Shown: in pieces, positions 36,634 to 45,018 of the stretch
How positions within the stretch are numbered: the first letter of the stretch is position 1
Layout of the letters: every line of letters begins with the position of its first letter
Source of the DNA: Lutibacter sp. A80
Lineage (GTDB): Bacteria > Bacteroidota > Bacteroidia > Flavobacteriales > Flavobacteriaceae
Direction: 5' to 3'
Assembly (NCBI RefSeq): GCF_022429645.1
Contig: NZ_CP092480.1
Location: forward strand, 2,958,501-3,022,500
Length of the DNA stretch: 64,000 bases
Position numbers and translations under genes: made by a program
Notes under the pieces: model-generated
What the model saw: the letters and a program-made list of their open reading frames with translations, nothing else
What the model was told of the DNA's origin: nothing
Databases searched by the model: none

Positions 36634-36665
36634 CAAATTTAAATAAGGATGACATTTATCATAAA

Positions 36666-36692
36666 AAAAGCCGAACGTATAGTTCGGCTTTT
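36666..36692 (-). terminator. intrinsic terminator of the odhA-odhB operon
   Basis: Perfect 11-bp stem AAAAGCCGAAC (36666-36676) and GTTCGGCTTTT (36682-36692) with a 5-base loop; on the minus strand it is followed by a run of T. It lies 21 bases after the sucB stop. Confidence 0.92.
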
Positions 36693-36713
36693 AATTTAGT
36701 AAGGTATTATTTT

Positions 36714-37922
36714 TTATAATTCCAATGCTTTTTTAGGATTGTTATCCATCAATAGTTCAGTAGGATTTTCAAGTGCTTCTTTAACAGCTACTAAGAAACC
36801 AACAGATTCTTTTCCATCAATAATTCTATGATCGTAAGAAAGTGCTACATACATAATTGGTCTTATTACCACTTCGCCATTTACAGCAATTGGGCGTTCT
36901 ACAATATTGTGCATTCCTAAAATTCCACTTTGTGGTGGGTTGATAATTGGTGTAGAAAGCATAGAACCGAACACACCCCCATTTGTAATGGTAAAAGTAC
37001 CTCCAGTCATTTCATCAACCGTAATTTGTCCATCTCTAGCTCTTATTGCTAAGCGTTTTACTTCACTCTCAACACCTCTAAAGCTTAAATTTTCAGCATT
37101 TCTAATAACAGGAACCATCAATCCTTTTGGTCCAGAAACAGCAATAGAAATATCTTGAAAATCGTGTGAGATTTTATAATCGCCATCTAACATAGAGTTT
37201 ACATCTGGATATATTTTTAGAGCTCTTACAACTGCTAATGTAAAGAAACTCATAAAACCTAAACTTACACCGTGTTTAGCTTTAAAATCTTCTTTAAACT
37301 CTTTACGTAAATCAAAAATAGGTTTCATATCTACTTCGTTAAAAGTAGTAAGCATAGCAGTTTCGTTTTTAACAGCAACTAAACGTTGTGCAACTTTTCT
37401 ACGTAACATAGAAAGTTTGCTTTTTTCTGAACCACGAGCGCCTCCAGTTGGAGTTCCCATGCTTGGAACAGCTTTTACAGCATCATCTTTTGTAATTCTA
37501 CCATCTTTACCAGTTCCTTTTATTTCTGAAGCAGCAATTCCTTTTTCAGCCAATACTTTTTTTGCGGCTGGAGAAGCTGCACCACTAGCGTAAGTTGTTT
37601 TTTCTTCTTTAGGTTGTGCTTCTGTTTTTGGACTTTCAACTTCAACTGTAGTGTTTGTTTCGGTTGATGTACCTTCGGGTTTTTTAGCATCCATATCTAT
37701 TAAGCAAACAACTGCTCCAACTTCTACAGCATCACCTTCTTCAGCTTTTAAAGTTATAATTCCGCTTTCTTCTGCAGGTAATTCTAGAGTTGCTTTGTCT
37801 GAATCTACTTCAGCAATTGGTTGATCTTTTTCAACATAATCACCATCTTCTACAAGCCACGTTGCAATTTCTACTTCTGTGATTGATTCTCCCGGAGAGG
37901 GAACTTTCATTTCTAAAACCAT
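36714..37922 (-). CDS. sucB: 2-oxoglutarate dehydrogenase E2 (dihydrolipoyl succinyltransferase)
   Basis: 402 residues. Lipoyl domain 1-78 with lipoyl-Lys43 ([12 protein letters not shown]), a flexible linker, a peripheral-subunit-binding domain at about 113-150 ([14 protein letters not shown]), and the catalytic acyltransferase domain from about 175 with the active-site [15 protein letters not shown]. It transfers succinyl groups from E1 to CoA in the TCA cycle. It follows sucA by 35 bases on the minus strand and ends at a terminator. The E3 gene is not here. Confidence 0.96.
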   Translation of the reverse strand: MVLEMKVPSPGESITEVEIATWLVEDGDYVEKDQPIAEVDSDKATLELPAEESGIITLKAEEGDAVEVGAVVCLIDMDAKKPEGTSTETNTTVEVESPKTEAQPKEEKTTYASGAASPAAKKVLAEKGIAASEIKGTGKDGRITKDDAVKAVPSMGTPTGGARGSEKSKLSMLRRKVAQRLVAVKNETAMLTTFNEVDMKPIFDLRKEFKEDFKAKHGVSLGFMSFFTLAVVRALKIYPDVNSMLDGDYKISHDFQDISIAVSGPKGLMVPVIRNAENLSFRGVESEVKRLAIRARDGQITVDEMTGGTFTITNGGVFGSMLSTPIINPPQSGILGMHNIVERPIAVNGEVVIRPIMYVALSYDHRIIDGKESVGFLVAVKEALENPTELLMDNNPKKALEL

Positions 37923-37957
37923 TGTTGTTAATTTTTTGTCTTTTTATGACGATTTTT

Positions 37958-40687
37958 TTATTCGTTAGTTTGAAATACTTTGTCTAATATTCTTTTATGT
38001 CTTCTTTTAAAACGTGCAGATGAACCTGCTGCAGGAACAGCATAAAATGGCTGTGAAGCTACTTCTAAAGGTACTAATCTAAAACGTTGTAACATATAAC
38101 TCCAAGCACCCATGTTTTCAGGTTCTTCTTGTGCCCAAACATAATTTTTTACATTTGGATATTTATCAATAATTTGTTGTAATTTATCTAGATGAAGCGG
38201 GAAAAGTTGCTCAATTCTTACAAAAGCAATATCGTTTCTTTCTAAACTTGTTCTTTCAGCAAGTAAATCATAATAAAATTTACCTGTACAAAATACTAAT
38301 TTAGTTACATTTTCTGGAGCAATAGTATCATCTATTACTTCTTCAAAATTACCATTTGCAAATTCATCTAAAGTTGATGTAACTAATGGATGACGCAATA
38401 AACTTTTTGGTGTAAATACAATAAGAGGTTTTCTGTATTTACGAATCATTTGACGGCGTAGTAAATGGTAAAAGTTAGCTGGTGTTGTACAGTCTGCAAC
38501 AATCATATTATCTATTGCACATAATTGTAAATAACGTTCCATACGTGCAGATGAATGCTCAGACCCTTGTCCTTCGTAACCGTGAGGGAGTAGAACTACA
38601 ATACCATTTTGAAGTTTCCACTTATCTTCTGCAGCAGATAAGTATTGGTCGAAAATAATTTGTGCACCGTTACTAAAATCTCCAAATTGCGCTTCCCAAA
38701 TAGTTAATGTATTTGGATTTGCCATTGCATAACCATAATCAAACCCAAGAACACCGTATTCAGATAATAAAGAGTTGTAAATATACATTTGCCCTTTATT
38801 GCCTTTAACAGTATTTAATAGGTTTATTCTTTCTTCAGAAATTTCATCTCGTATAATTGCGTGTCTGTGGCTAAAAGTACCACGTTCAACATCTTGACCC
38901 GATATACGAACGTCAAAACCTTCTTGAAGTAAACTTCCGTAGGCTAAGGTTTCTCCCATTCCCCAATCAATTTTATCGGTTTCAAAAACCATTTTATTTC
39001 TATCTCTAAGAATACGTTCAGCTTTTCTTAAAAATTTTACACCTTCAGGAACTGTAGAAACTGTTTTTGAAATTTCTTGTAATTTTGATTTTGGATAATC
39101 TGTAGTTTCAGAAATTAACATAGCATCTAATCTATGTCTTTCAAAATCTTTCCAAGTATCTTTCATAAACTCTCTAACTTTAGAGGTTTCAGCTTGTTTA
39201 GATAGTTGGTATTCTTTTTCTAATAAGTTTTTAAAATCAGCAATTGTATTGTTTAAATATTGCGAATCGATAACGCCTTCTGAAATTAATTTTTCAGCAT
39301 AAATATCTCTAGGATTTTTATGTTTAGCAATTGCTTTGTATAATTTTGGTTGTGTAAATCTAGGTTCGTCACCTTCATTATGGCCATATTTTCTATAACC
39401 TAATAGGTCTATAAAAATATCGCGCTTAAATTTCATTCTAAAATCTAAAGCCATTTCAACTGCGTGTACAACGGCTTCAACATCATCTGCATTTACGTGT
39501 AAAACGGGTGATAAGGTAACTTTGGCAATGTCTGTACAGTAAGTACTAGATCTACCATCTAGATAGTTAGTAGTAAACCCAATTTGGTTGTTTATAACAA
39601 TATGAATTGTTCCACCTGTAGTATATCCAGGCAGTTTGCTCATTTGTGTTACTTCATATACCAAGCCTTGTCCAGCTATTGCAGCATCACCGTGAACGAT
39701 AATTGGTAATATTTTGGAATTATTTCCGTTATATGTTTTGTCTATTTTTGCACGTGTAATACCTTCTACTATTGGCCCAACAGTTTCTAAATGTGAAGGG
39801 TTTGGAACTAAATTCATTTTTAGTTCCTTATTGTTTTTTAAGGTTTTGTTAATTGTTAATCCTAAATGGTATTTAACATCTCCATCAATGGTTTCATCTT
39901 CAAAATCTTTTCCTTCAAATTCACTAAAAATATCGCGAATAGGTTTTCTAAAAATATTGGCAAGTGTATTTAAACGCCCTCTATGAGCCATACCCAAAAC
40001 AAATTCGTCTGCATCATAAATTTCTGCAGCATTTCTAATAACAGACCCTAATGCTGGTATTAAAGTTTCACCACCTTCTAAAGAAAATCGTTTTTGCCCA
40101 ACGTATTTAGTTTGTAAAAAGTTTTCAAAAGTTACAGCTTGATTTAATTTTTGAAGAATGTACTTTTTAGATTCAACAGAGTAATTAGGGTGATTAGAGT
40201 TTTTGTTTAATTGTTTTTGAAGCCATTTTATTTCTTTTGGATTTCGAATATACATATATTCTACACCAATAGAATCGCAATAAATGTTTTGAAGGTGTTT
40301 TATAATATTACGAAGCGTATTTTTACCTGACCCAATCATGCCACCGGCATCAAAAACCGTATCTAAATCGTTTTCGGAAAGACCGAAATTTTCGATATCT
40401 AAAGTAGGTGTATATTGCCTGCGTGCACGAACTGGATTTGTTTTTGTAAAAAAGTGTCCACGTGTTCTATATCCGTTAATTAAATCAATTACTTTAAATT
40501 CTTTAAATACATTTTCTGGAATTTGAACTTCAGCATCTGTTACTGAGTAGTTCTCATTTGCAAAATCATATCCTTGAAAAAAACTTCTCCAGCTTGTTTC
40601 TACACTGTCTGGGTTAATTAGATACTGATCGTATAAATCGGCTATAAATTCTGTATGTACAGCATTTAAAAATGAAAATTTATCCAT
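37958..40687 (-). CDS. sucA: 2-oxoglutarate dehydrogenase E1
   Basis: 909 residues, typical for SucA. The N-terminus has the SucA-specific E2-binding segment (FIADLYDQYLINPDSVETSW). The thiamine-diphosphate part is seen at GMAHRGRLNTLANI and VHGDAAIAGQGLVYE (GDA ... N motif), and the transketolase-like Pyr domain at about 590-780 (ISGQDVERGTFSHRH; LPHGYEGQGSEHSSARMERY). It decarboxylates 2-oxoglutarate and transfers the succinyl group to E2. It is first in the sucAB operon; a -7 box is at 40725-40732. Confidence 0.97.
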   Translation of the reverse strand: MDKFSFLNAVHTEFIADLYDQYLINPDSVETSWRSFFQGYDFANENYSVTDAEVQIPENVFKEFKVIDLINGYRTRGHFFTKTNPVRARRQYTPTLDIENFGLSENDLDTVFDAGGMIGSGKNTLRNIIKHLQNIYCDSIGVEYMYIRNPKEIKWLQKQLNKNSNHPNYSVESKKYILQKLNQAVTFENFLQTKYVGQKRFSLEGGETLIPALGSVIRNAAEIYDADEFVLGMAHRGRLNTLANIFRKPIRDIFSEFEGKDFEDETIDGDVKYHLGLTINKTLKNNKELKMNLVPNPSHLETVGPIVEGITRAKIDKTYNGNNSKILPIIVHGDAAIAGQGLVYEVTQMSKLPGYTTGGTIHIVINNQIGFTTNYLDGRSSTYCTDIAKVTLSPVLHVNADDVEAVVHAVEMALDFRMKFKRDIFIDLLGYRKYGHNEGDEPRFTQPKLYKAIAKHKNPRDIYAEKLISEGVIDSQYLNNTIADFKNLLEKEYQLSKQAETSKVREFMKDTWKDFERHRLDAMLISETTDYPKSKLQEISKTVSTVPEGVKFLRKAERILRDRNKMVFETDKIDWGMGETLAYGSLLQEGFDVRISGQDVERGTFSHRHAIIRDEISEERINLLNTVKGNKGQMYIYNSLLSEYGVLGFDYGYAMANPNTLTIWEAQFGDFSNGAQIIFDQYLSAAEDKWKLQNGIVVLLPHGYEGQGSEHSSARMERYLQLCAIDNMIVADCTTPANFYHLLRRQMIRKYRKPLIVFTPKSLLRHPLVTSTLDEFANGNFEEVIDDTIAPENVTKLVFCTGKFYYDLLAERTSLERNDIAFVRIEQLFPLHLDKLQQIIDKYPNVKNYVWAQEEPENMGAWSYMLQRFRLVPLEVASQPFYAVPAAGSSARFKRRHKRILDKVFQTNE

Positions 40688-40724
40688 GTTTTATGTTAGT
40701 AGTCTATTGTTTTATTTATCTTGA

Positions 40725-40732
40725 CAAAAATA
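40725..40732 (-). promoter_or_regulatory. predicted -7 box (TATTTTTG) of sucA
   Basis: An exact TAnnTTTG match on the minus strand about 38 bases upstream of the sucA ATG. No clear TTG at the -33 position. Confidence 0.45.
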
Positions 40733-40966
40733 CAACTTTTACTAAAACTACCATTTTAATTAGGGTATTTTATGAATTATTGTATAAATGACAAAAAAAA
40801 AGTAATTAGGTTATAAAAGTGTATTTTTAACAACTTTTTTTATTATAAATAACAAAAATGTTCTAAAAAAATACATTTTTTTGATTCTACAAAATTCTAA
40901 TTTACAAGTATTTATAAATGTGAAAAAAAATAAGTAAAAAAAAAGTGAAATTTTTTTAAAAAAACA

Positions 40967-40996
40967 TTGCAAAAATAAGAAAAGCTTGTATATTTG
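40967..40996 (+). promoter_or_regulatory. promoter of tRNA-Asn (TTG-N19-TATATTTG)
   Basis: TTG (40967-40969), 19 bases, TATATTTG (40989-40996): a model Bacteroidota housekeeping promoter. Transcription would start near 41002, about 17 bases before the tRNA. Confidence 0.82.
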
Positions 40997-41018
40997 CACT
41001 CGCAAAAGCAAATTGCAT

Positions 41019-41092
41019 TCCTCCTTAGCTCAGTTGGTTAGAGCATCTGACTGTTAATCAGAGGGTCCTTGGTTCGAGCCCAAGAGGGGGAG
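41019..41092 (+). tRNA. tRNA-Asn (anticodon GUU)
   Basis: 74 bases that fold as a complete cloverleaf. Acceptor stem 41019-41025 with 41085-41091 (one T-G pair), discriminator G41092; D-arm AGCTCAGTTGGTTAGAGC; anticodon stem TCTGA/TCAGA with loop CTGTTAA, anticodon GTT at 41053-41055; T-arm CTTGG-TTCGAGC-CCAAG. CCA is not encoded. It is transcribed alone, from its own promoter to its own terminator. Confidence 0.97.
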
Positions 41093-41099
41093 CAAAATT

Positions 41100-41127
41100 A
41101 AACCTGCAGATTCTGCAGGTTTTTTTG
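41100..41127 (+). terminator. intrinsic terminator of tRNA-Asn
   Basis: AAACCTGCAG (41100-41109) and CTGCAGGTTT (41113-41122), a 10-bp stem with a 3-base loop, followed by T through 41126. It begins 8 bases after the tRNA. Confidence 0.9.
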
Positions 41128-41150
41128 TGCTTTTTAATGAAATATACTTT

Positions 41151-41555
41151 ATGAGATTAAAATTTTTAATTCCTTTTCTGTTGTTTTATTCAGTAATATT
41201 TTGTCAAGAGATTGGGAATGTGAAAGTTGGTACTCATTTTGTAAAACTTCTAAAAATTGACAATCTGTTTTCGTTGGTTTATTCAGATGTAAAATCTGTA
41301 ACTTCTACTCACGAAAAATCATTTAACTTTCCTAATAAAGAAACTATTTATTCTATACTAATAAATGGTTTTAATAGAAATAAAGGGCATCAAGTTATTA
41401 TACAAACAAATAATGATACTATTGTGAAATTTAATTTTAAAAAATTAAATGGTGAATATATGCTCTATGTATACCAAAATAATTTAAACAATAATACATT
41501 TGGTAGAAGTGCATTTTTTACTAAAAATCAGATTATTCAACTTTTTGGCATGTAG
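41151..41555 (+). CDS. small exported protein of unknown function
   Basis: 134 residues from the ATG at 41151, which begins a clear signal peptide (MRLKFLIPFLLFYSVIFCQ). An in-frame start at 41127 is inside the T-run of the tRNA terminator, so it is rejected. The mature part is a small mixed alpha/beta domain with no recognised motif. It has no cysteine after the signal region and ends abutting the convergent META-domain gene with no gap. Function unknown; no promoter box was found, and readthrough from the tRNA is possible. Confidence 0.65.
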   Translation: MRLKFLIPFLLFYSVIFCQEIGNVKVGTHFVKLLKIDNLFSLVYSDVKSVTSTHEKSFNFPNKETIYSILINGFNRNKGHQVIIQTNNDTIVKFNFKKLNGEYMLYVYQNNLNNNTFGRSAFFTKNQIIQLFGM

Positions 41556-42032
41556 TTAAAAGTAGACAGCTTCAAAAACGGCTAAAGGTGCACGCTTTCC
41601 AATATTTAAATTTAAGGTGTCTCCATTTATGGTGTAGTTATCTACAAGATTAAATATTTTTAAAAATTCAGATTCGTTGATGTTCAGGTCTGGACAAGCT
41701 TTTAGTGTTGAAAATATTTGTTTAAAACGAATACGATTTCCTTCTTCTATTGTAAAAGTTCCACTAAAGTTATTGCATCCAGCAAATCCAACAACTCTAT
41801 TTTCATCAGACTTTAAAGTAAAATAGATTTCTCTTTCTTGTTTTTCATCCATTTTAATATCCTTTCCAGATAAAGTTTTTAATTTCCAATATTTTTCGGT
41901 AATCGGATTGTTATTTGTAATTTCTTGTTTTATGTCTGAGCTACCTTTAGTTTCTGTATTCACTGTTTTTGTTGTGTTGCAACTTATTATAACTAGTGTG
42001 ATTAATGAGAGTATTATGTTTTTTGTATTCAT
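41556..42032 (-). CDS. META-domain (HslJ-like) lipoprotein
   Basis: 158 residues: signal peptide with lipobox VIISC (Cys18) and a META domain from about 47 (YWKLKTLSGKDI; VGFAGCNNFSGTF; FSTLKACPD). HslJ-type META proteins are outer-membrane lipoproteins tied to heat or novobiocin resistance in E. coli; the Cys pair AGC ... KACPD is conserved in the family and may form a disulfide. It is a single gene, convergent with the preceding one. Confidence 0.88.
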   Translation of the reverse strand: MNTKNIILSLITLVIISCNTTKTVNTETKGSSDIKQEITNNNPITEKYWKLKTLSGKDIKMDEKQEREIYFTLKSDENRVVGFAGCNNFSGTFTIEEGNRIRFKQIFSTLKACPDLNINESEFLKIFNLVDNYTINGDTLNLNIGKRAPLAVFEAVYF

Positions 42033-42507
42033 ATTTGGTTTTTAAAACTTTAATTTTTTTTTATGCTAAAAGTGTGCCAAGTTTATTAAGTAGAGGCTAA
42101 GTAGATTAAAGTTGATGGTAACTTAACATATTGTTAATAATGAAATGCAAAATATTTTTTAAAACTGCTATTTAAACTTCAAACTTAAAAACATCTCTTA
42201 AGTTTCTTAATATCAATTTTTTAGTTTATTTTTATTATTAAACTGTAAAATGTGGTTAAGAACTTCTTTTTTTAAAGTGTTAATTTTATGTAATCATTGT
42301 CTGTTAGGGTTTTTTTGGGAGTTATTTCTTTTAATTTTGATCTTAAATCTGTAGGGTATTTTCATATATAAAAAATAATAAAACCATAAAAAAACACTAC
42401 ACTAGGCTGTTATAATTTATTATAAACACTACATAAGTGTTTTAATCTGTTTATTTTCAGTAGTATAAAATTTTAAATAACCTACATTTTTTAAAGTGAA
42501 CTTTAAT

Positions 42508-42525
42508 AAGTGACATATGTCACTT
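42508..42525. promoter_or_regulatory. perfect 18-bp palindrome, candidate CRP/FNR-family operator
   Basis: AAGTGACATATGTCACTT is identical to its reverse complement. TGA (42511-42513) and TCA (42520-42522) are spaced by 6, as in CRP-family sites. The centre, 42516.5, is 36.5 bp upstream of the final G of the predicted -7 box, which puts it near -41.5, the class II activator position. No -33 TTG is present at usable spacing. Confidence 0.7.
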
Positions 42526-42545
42526 TTAATACTTGAATGTATATT

Positions 42546-42553
42546 TAACTTTG
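42546..42553 (+). promoter_or_regulatory. predicted -7 box (TAACTTTG) of the phosphate cluster
   Basis: An exact TAnnTTTG match. Transcription would start near 42558-42560, about 13 bases before the ATG at 42572. The palindrome takes the place of the -33 element. Confidence 0.62.
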
Positions 42554-42571
42554 GTGTAAAGATTTTGAATT

Positions 42572-43222
42572 ATGATTAGAATATTTAAAACTTCCAAAAA
42601 TGTTATTCTAAATATTGATGAATATTTTGATACTGTTGAGTTAGGGATATTAAACTTTAAAGAAGGTATCAATAATTATTTAGAAGGGAATCTTTCTGAG
42701 TTTGAAAACAATTTAGATAAAGTTAATAAACAGGAAGAATCTGCTGATGCAATAATTAGAAAGATTGAAAATGATTTTTATGTACATTCTTTAATGCCTA
42801 ATTATTCGAGTGATATTTTAAGTCTATTAGAAAAAACAGATGACATTATAGATAAGATAAAAGATAATTTAAGTCAGTTTGATGTAGAAGATCCATATTT
42901 TCCAGAAGATATAAAAAATGATTTCTCAAGGTTGGTTTCTTTATCTGTAAAGTCTGCTGAAAATGTAATACCAGCAGCAAGAGTTTTTTTTACGGCTCCT
43001 AATTTAGTAAAAGATAAGTTACAAAAAGTAATTTTTTACGAACGTGAAACTGAAAAGTTAGCAACCAAAATAAAAAGAACATTGTTTAAAGACATGCCTT
43101 TTTTAAAGTTAAGTGAAAAAATACATTTACGTTATTTCACATTACATGTAGAACAGGTTGCCGAAGCATCAAAAGTAGTTGCTAAACTGCTTTCTTCATT
43201 AGTTATAAAAATAAAAATGTAA
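42572..43222 (+). CDS. DUF47 (PhoU-like) protein
   Basis: 216 residues, all-helical. The E/D-rich metal-type motifs of DUF47/PhoU-like proteins are visible: SADAIIRKIENDFYVHSLMP at about 57-76 and YERETEKLATKIKRTLF at about 160-176. DUF47 proteins are usually encoded immediately upstream of PiT phosphate transporters and are thought to modulate them; that is the case here, 14 bases apart. Cytoplasmic. First gene of the proposed phosphate transcript, with a palindrome and -7 box just ahead. Confidence 0.9.
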   Translation: MIRIFKTSKNVILNIDEYFDTVELGILNFKEGINNYLEGNLSEFENNLDKVNKQEESADAIIRKIENDFYVHSLMPNYSSDILSLLEKTDDIIDKIKDNLSQFDVEDPYFPEDIKNDFSRLVSLSVKSAENVIPAARVFFTAPNLVKDKLQKVIFYERETEKLATKIKRTLFKDMPFLKLSEKIHLRYFTLHVEQVAEASKVVAKLLSSLVIKIKM

Positions 43223-43236
43223 TAAAACAACATCCT

Positions 43237-44985
43237 ATGTTTTTATTCTTTTTATCAAGTGGTTTATTTTTAGGTTGGTCTTTAGGAGCCAACGATGCAG
43301 CTAATATATTTGGCTCTGCAGTAGGATCTAAAATGGTGAAATTTAGTGTAGCTGTTATTATTGCTTCTATCTTCGTTATTTTAGGAGCTGTATTACAGGG
43401 AGCTGGTGCATCGGATACACTTGGTAAATTAGGATCTGTAAATGCTATAGGTGGTGCTTTTACTGTTGCTCTTTGTGCAGGTGTTACAGTTTTTTGGATG
43501 ACTCGTTTAAAATTACCTATATCTACGTCACAAGCAATTATTGGTGCAATTATTGGTTGGAATTTTTATTCAGGGAATACAACAGATATTACTGTTTTAG
43601 GTAAAATTGTTAGTACTTGGGTAGCAGGGCCAATTTTGGGTGCTATTTTTGCAATTTTATTGTATTTATTGTTGAAATTCTTTCTTGAAAGAAGTCAAAT
43701 TCATCTCATAAAATTAGATGCTTATTTAAAATATGCACTTTTAATAATAGGTGCTTTTGGTGCTTATAGTTTGGGAGCAAATAATGTAGCAAATGTTGTT
43801 GGGGTATTTATACCTTCTGTACCCGATATTTATTTAGACTTTGGATTTTTTGCCTTAGATGGTATTCAGTTATTATTTTTAGTAGGTGGTATTTCTATTG
43901 CAGTAGGTATAGTAACTTATTCTAAAAAAGTAATGATGACTGTGGGTAGTGATTTAATGAAATTATCCGCAGAAGCTGCTTTGGTAATTGTGTTAGCACA
44001 TGCTATGGTTTTATTTATTTTTTCATCCTCTTCTTTATCAAATGCCATACAAAGTATTGGCTTACCAGGAATACCTTTGGTGCCAGTTTCAAGTTCGCAA
44101 GCTATTGTTGGTGCAATTATGGGTGTTGGCTTGTTAAAAGGTGGTAGAGGAATTAAATTTAATGTATTGGGTAGAATTTCATTAGGGTGGATTACCACAC
44201 CAATAATTGCTGGTTTTGTTTCATTTGTATCTTTGTTTTTTATGGACAATGTCTTTAAATTACAAGTGTTTAATGGCACAAATACAGCTTTAAAATCTGC
44301 AACTACTAATCTTAATAATTTACCAACTTCAGCTGAAACTGCTTTAAATATTAACTTGTTTCAACCTTTGTTATATACCATAATTATAATATTAATAGCT
44401 GTAATAATTGTTTTAGCATTAAAATTAACAAGCGACAAATTACATTCTAAAGATGAGCAATCAACAGATATAGTTAGAAAGTATAAAACACAAGAAGCCT
44501 TTTTAAAGACAGAATTAACTAAGGTAAATTCAGAAAATGCAGAGCTTGAAAAAGAAATTGAATTTAAAAGAAAAGAGCAAATGAATATTGCTTTAAGTAT
44601 TATTCAAAAGAATCGGTTTCTAGAAAAGTTACGAACTAAAATTGATGCAATAATAAATAAATCAGACACCAATCAAGAAGAGCTTTCGAACTTAAAAAAA
44701 CTAATTGTTGAAAATCTTAGTATTGATAAAGAACGTCAGCGTTTTAATATTTATATCAACGAATTAAATAGAGATTTTTATTTCAGATTGTTAAATAGAT
44801 ATCCGAACTTAACTGAGAACGAACAGCATTTATGTGCTTTAGTTCGCTTAAATTTAAGTTCAAAAGATATGGCTTCAATTTTAAATATTTCAACAAAAAG
44901 TGTTGAGGTAAACAGACATAGGTTACGGAAAAAAATGCATTTAAAACGCGAAAATAATTTATCGGAAATAATCAGTAAACTATAA
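43237..44985 (+). CDS. PiT-family phosphate transporter fused to coiled coil and LuxR-type HTH
   Basis: 582 residues in one uninterrupted frame. Residues 1-395 are a PiT (SLC20) transporter: first signature GANDAANIFGSAVGSK (about 17-32), its inverted repeat copy GANNVANVVGVF (about 184-195), and motifs PISTSQAIIGA and PVSSSQAIVGA. After the last membrane helix (about 375-395) come a long charged coiled coil (about 405-510, ending RFNIYINELNRDFYFRL) and an LuxR/GerE-like helix-turn-helix (about 522-582: NLTENEQHLCALVR, NLSSKDMASILNIST, KSVEVNRHRLRKKM). PiT proteins normally lack DNA-binding domains. The HTH is of the type found at the C-terminus of Bacteroidota TPR and triple-tyrosine regulators. 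With the N-terminus in the membrane, it would be a membrane-bound transcription factor. Next are an OprP-like porin and accessory genes. Confidence 0.9.
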   Translation: MFLFFLSSGLFLGWSLGANDAANIFGSAVGSKMVKFSVAVIIASIFVILGAVLQGAGASDTLGKLGSVNAIGGAFTVALCAGVTVFWMTRLKLPISTSQAIIGAIIGWNFYSGNTTDITVLGKIVSTWVAGPILGAIFAILLYLLLKFFLERSQIHLIKLDAYLKYALLIIGAFGAYSLGANNVANVVGVFIPSVPDIYLDFGFFALDGIQLLFLVGGISIAVGIVTYSKKVMMTVGSDLMKLSAEAALVIVLAHAMVLFIFSSSSLSNAIQSIGLPGIPLVPVSSSQAIVGAIMGVGLLKGGRGIKFNVLGRISLGWITTPIIAGFVSFVSLFFMDNVFKLQVFNGTNTALKSATTNLNNLPTSAETALNINLFQPLLYTIIIILIAVIIVLALKLTSDKLHSKDEQSTDIVRKYKTQEAFLKTELTKVNSENAELEKEIEFKRKEQMNIALSIIQKNRFLEKLRTKIDAIINKSDTNQEELSNLKKLIVENLSIDKERQRFNIYINELNRDFYFRLLNRYPNLTENEQHLCALVRLNLSSKDMASILNISTKSVEVNRHRLRKKMHLKRENNLSEIISKL

Positions 44986-45018
44986 ATATAATATGAATTT
45001 AAACTAAACCATAAAATA

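Larger units (their letters stand above)
40688..41018. other. intergenic interval between sucA and tRNA-Asn
   Basis: 331 very A/T-rich bases, with long A and T runs. It holds the minus-strand sucA promoter (40725-40732) and the plus-strand tRNA promoter (40967-40996). A 66-codon open frame here (40811-41011, minus) is made of Phe/Lys runs and lies over the tRNA promoter; not a gene. Confidence 0.7.
42033..42571. other. long regulatory interval upstream of the phosphate cluster
   Basis: 539 bases with no gene. It includes a repeated AAACACTAC (about 42392 and 42424; the second copy forms a 7-bp hairpin with AGTGTTT at 42436-42442), the 18-bp palindrome at 42508-42525 and the -7 box at 42546-42553. 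The META gene's promoter should be at its left end, but no clear box was found. Confidence 0.6.

Noticed and set aside
36650-36661. TGACATTTATCA, a TGA-N6-TCA dyad near the His-rich operon
   Set aside because: Its centre is 64.5 bp from the last G of the -7 box, not 36.5, and it has poor symmetry; treated as chance.
41019-41150. tRNA-Asn as an attachment site for a mobile island
   Set aside because: No integrase, no direct repeat of the tRNA 3' end seen, and the following genes look chromosomal.
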